From NCBI GenBank assembly GCA_023388515.1, contig JAEWGD010000015.1:1-54061 (forward strand): a stretch of 54,061 nt of DNA. Reading direction: 5' to 3'. The position numbers and the translations under genes are program-made. Below, piece by piece: positions 52,499 to 54,061 of this stretch (position 1 is its first letter; each line of letters starts with the position of its first letter). This DNA is from Bacillota bacterium. GTDB lineage: Bacteria > Bacillota > Clostridia > Oscillospirales > Ruminococcaceae. Under the pieces are notes generated by a model, which was not told the origin of the DNA, did not search any database, and worked only from the letters and a program-made list of their open reading frames with translations.

Positions 52499-53278
52499 AT
52501 GGTAAATAAAATTAAAGTTCTAATTGGTGACGACAGCGTTGAGTACGGCATTGCTTGTGCAAGTAATTTGAGAAACTTGGGGCTTCATGTAGTAACTCGT
52601 GCTAAAGATGGAAATGTCCTTTTAGATGCTATCAAAAACGGCTCTTATGATGTAGTCGTGGTTGATGCAATTCTACCTAATATTGATGCTATTGAGTTAA
52701 TTAAGAAGGTATCTACATTTGGTGGAACAAAGCCCTATTTCATTGTAACTTCTGCATATGATAACCCATTTATAGAAAGACAGGTTATGCAAAATGGTGC
52801 AGCATATTTTATGCTTAAACCGTTTGAAGTTGGTACTCTAGGAGATAGAATTATATCTCTAACTCAAGATAACGAAACTGTTGAAAATAAAACAGCTCAT
52901 AATTCACCACCAGAGGATATGGAGATTGTAGTAACGGAAGTAATACATCAGCTCGGCGTTCCAGCACATATTAAAGGTTATCATTACCTAAGAGAAGCTA
53001 TTTTATGCTCACTAGATGATAAAGAGTTGCTTGAAAGTGTAACAAAACAGCTTTATCCAACTGTTGCGAAAAAGTTTATGACAACGTCATCAAGAGTTGA
53101 ACGTGCTATTCGTCATGCAATTGAAATTGCTTGGGATAGAGGTAATCTTGATACGCTAAATGCATTTTTTGGTTATACTGTTAACACCTGTAAGGGAAAG
53201 CCAACTAACTCTGAGTTTATTGCATTAATTACGGATAAGCTTAGACTGCAATATAAATCAGTTCTAAAGCACGCATAG
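52499..53278 (+). CDS. spo0A: Sporulation master regulator Spo0A
   Basis: The 259-residue regulator controls entry into sporulation and stationary-phase genes. The receiver has the acidic pocket DDS (11-13) and phospho-acceptor Asp56, the same number as in B. subtilis, and KPFE. The C-terminal DNA-binding domain has GVPAHIKGYHYLREAI, KKFMTTSSRVERAIRHAIEIAW (recognition helix) and FFGYTVN, then KPTNSEFIA, nearly identical to B. subtilis. AGGAGG lies seven bases before the ATG. Confidence 0.98.
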   Translation: MVNKIKVLIGDDSVEYGIACASNLRNLGLHVVTRAKDGNVLLDAIKNGSYDVVVVDAILPNIDAIELIKKVSTFGGTKPYFIVTSAYDNPFIERQVMQNGAAYFMLKPFEVGTLGDRIISLTQDNETVENKTAHNSPPEDMEIVVTEVIHQLGVPAHIKGYHYLREAILCSLDDKELLESVTKQLYPTVAKKFMTTSSRVERAIRHAIEIAWDRGNLDTLNAFFGYTVNTCKGKPTNSEFIALITDKLRLQYKSVLKHA

Positions 53279-53380
53279 TATATTTATTCTACCCTAAAAA
53301 CTTGTAAAAATTCTATCTTTGTGATATTATGAATATATTATATTTAGACCTTTAATTAAATAGATTAAGGAGAGAATTTT

Positions 53381-53884
53381 ATGAGTTTTTCTAAAGTAAA
53401 TCTGCTGGATTTAGACTTAAATCCGTTTAAAATGATTGGCAAGCAGTGGTATCTGCTCACTGTCGGAAATAGTGAAAGTTACAACACAATGACTGCATCT
53501 TGGGGACAAATGGGTGAAATTTGGGGAGTTCCAACGTTCACTTGTATGGTTCGTCCGTCAAGATATACCTATGAGTTTATTGAGAAAGATGATTATTTTA
53601 CAATTTCATTTTTCGGCGATGAACAAAAACAAGCATTGGGGTTTTGTGGCTCACATTCAGGTAGGGATTTTGATAAGGCAAAGGAAACAGGTTTGACACC
53701 TGAATTTATTGATGGAACAACTACTTTTACTGAGGCTAATTTGGTTTTAATCTGCAAAAAGATTTATGTAGACAATATTAAAAGTGATTTATTTTTAGAT
53801 AAATCGAAATTAAAATTTTACGATTCCGATCCATTTCATAAGCTATATATTGGAGAAATAATATCAACGTACAAGAAAGATTAG
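53381..53884 (+). CDS. Flavin reductase-like FMN-binding protein
   Basis: The 167-residue protein has a split-barrel flavin-reductase fold: an N-terminal WYLLTVGN strand, NTMTASWGQMG (FMN phosphate binding), MVRPSRYTYEFIEKDDYFTISFF, and a C-terminal LYIGEII. It likely reduces flavin with NAD(P)H or acts as an oxidoreductase on an unknown substrate. AAGGAGAG precedes the ATG. Not clearly linked to spo0A, 102 bp upstream. Confidence 0.88.
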   Translation: MSFSKVNLLDLDLNPFKMIGKQWYLLTVGNSESYNTMTASWGQMGEIWGVPTFTCMVRPSRYTYEFIEKDDYFTISFFGDEQKQALGFCGSHSGRDFDKAKETGLTPEFIDGTTTFTEANLVLICKKIYVDNIKSDLFLDKSKLKFYDSDPFHKLYIGEIISTYKKD

Positions 53885-53913
53885 AGAGATACAACTTAAT
53901 ATTCACGCTAAAA

Positions 53914-53937
53914 AGGCTATCTCAAATGAGATAGCCT
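53914..53937 (+). terminator. Hairpin after flavin reductase gene
   Basis: AGGCTATCTCA pairs with TGAGATAGCCT (11 bp), 30 bp after the stop. It is followed by CAG rather than T, so termination may use the next hairpin. Confidence 0.65.
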
Positions 53938-53953
53938 CAGACCGTAGAAAAAC

Positions 53954-53989
53954 CCCGATTTCGCCATTGAAATCGGGTTTGAATTTTTA
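53954..53989 (+). terminator. Intrinsic terminator near window end
   Basis: CCCGATTTC (53954-53962) pairs with GAAATCGGG (53969-53977), with a 6-nt loop, then TTTGAATTTTT. Confidence 0.75.
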
Positions 53990-54061
53990 ATGAAAGCAAC
54001 AATTACGCAAAGGATCTTGAAAACAGCGGGAAAATGAAATAAAAATGGGGATCACCGTCCA

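Noticed and set aside
1..54061. CRISPR array, tRNA, rRNA, tmRNA, prophage or IS transposase
   Set aside because: No regularly spaced direct repeats, no tRNA-like cloverleaf with a conserved GTTCRAATC arm, and no transposase or integrase motifs were seen. The repeats present are hairpin elements without a coding gene.

Overview
The window is chromosomal DNA from a low-GC, spore-lineage Clostridia bacterium. The best guess is a cellulosome-producing Ruminococcus or close relative (Oscillospiraceae). This rests on the Firmicutes-type hrcA-grpE-dnaK-dnaJ operon with a CIRCE operator, on spo0A, spoIVB and spoIID, on a GH9 cellulase and a second secreted protein that both end in type I dockerins, and on A+T-rich spacers with strong AGGAGG-type ribosome binding sites. 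The species is inferred. No rRNA, tRNA, CRISPR array, prophage or transposase gene was seen.

Layout. From 1 to 39.3 kb almost every gene is on the minus strand; from 39.7 kb to the end almost every gene is on the plus strand. 0.2-6.8 kb: a radical SAM protein, two large polytopic membrane proteins (YfhO type and DUF6311-like) and birA. 6.8-13.9 kb: rlmH, a YycJ-type metallo-hydrolase, murA, two extracytoplasmic cyclophilins (one missing the catalytic Arg), cysS, cysE and a small unknown protein. 14.1-25.1 kb: pgsA, rimO, recX, recA, prmC, yqhQ, a two-component system, a lipoprotein and citrate synthase. 25.7-28.4 kb: a SpoIID-type protein and pyruvate kinase. 28.5-39.3 kb: a surface-polysaccharide operon with an initiating phosphoglycosyltransferase, manC, gmd and rmd (predicted GDP-D-rhamnose supply), two GT4 enzymes, a Wzt-like ABC ATPase with a C-terminal substrate domain, and a glycosyltransferase-methyltransferase fusion. 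39.7-44.6 kb: the heat-shock operon. 44.8-48.4 kb: the two dockerin proteins. 48.6-53.9 kb: rimM-trmD, ptsH, spoIVB, spo0A and a flavin reductase.

How parts work together. The polysaccharide operon looks like an ABC-transporter-dependent pathway. A lipid-linked primer is made first, GDP-mannose is converted to GDP-D-rhamnose, GT4 enzymes polymerise, and the terminal GT-methyltransferase may cap the chain so that the Wzt C-terminal domain can recognise it. The cognate Wzm permease is not in the window. The heat-shock operon is controlled by an unusually arranged CIRCE with an extra half-site.

The most unusual signals are two families of non-coding structured repeats. Family 1 is about 370 bp, with two long copies (16157-16544 minus, 25171-25530 plus), one truncated copy and one degraded copy. 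It keeps a 14-bp hairpin with a 7-nt AARGACM-like loop although the stem sequence is completely different between copies, and it has an AGGAGG in the loop of a second inverted repeat. Family 2 is about 70 bp with up to three consecutive hairpins (5014-5084, 36629-36701, 36749-36820, and partial copies near position 1), again with compensatory changes in the stems. Paired substitutions of this kind suggest that the folded form, in RNA or single-stranded DNA, is what is being maintained.
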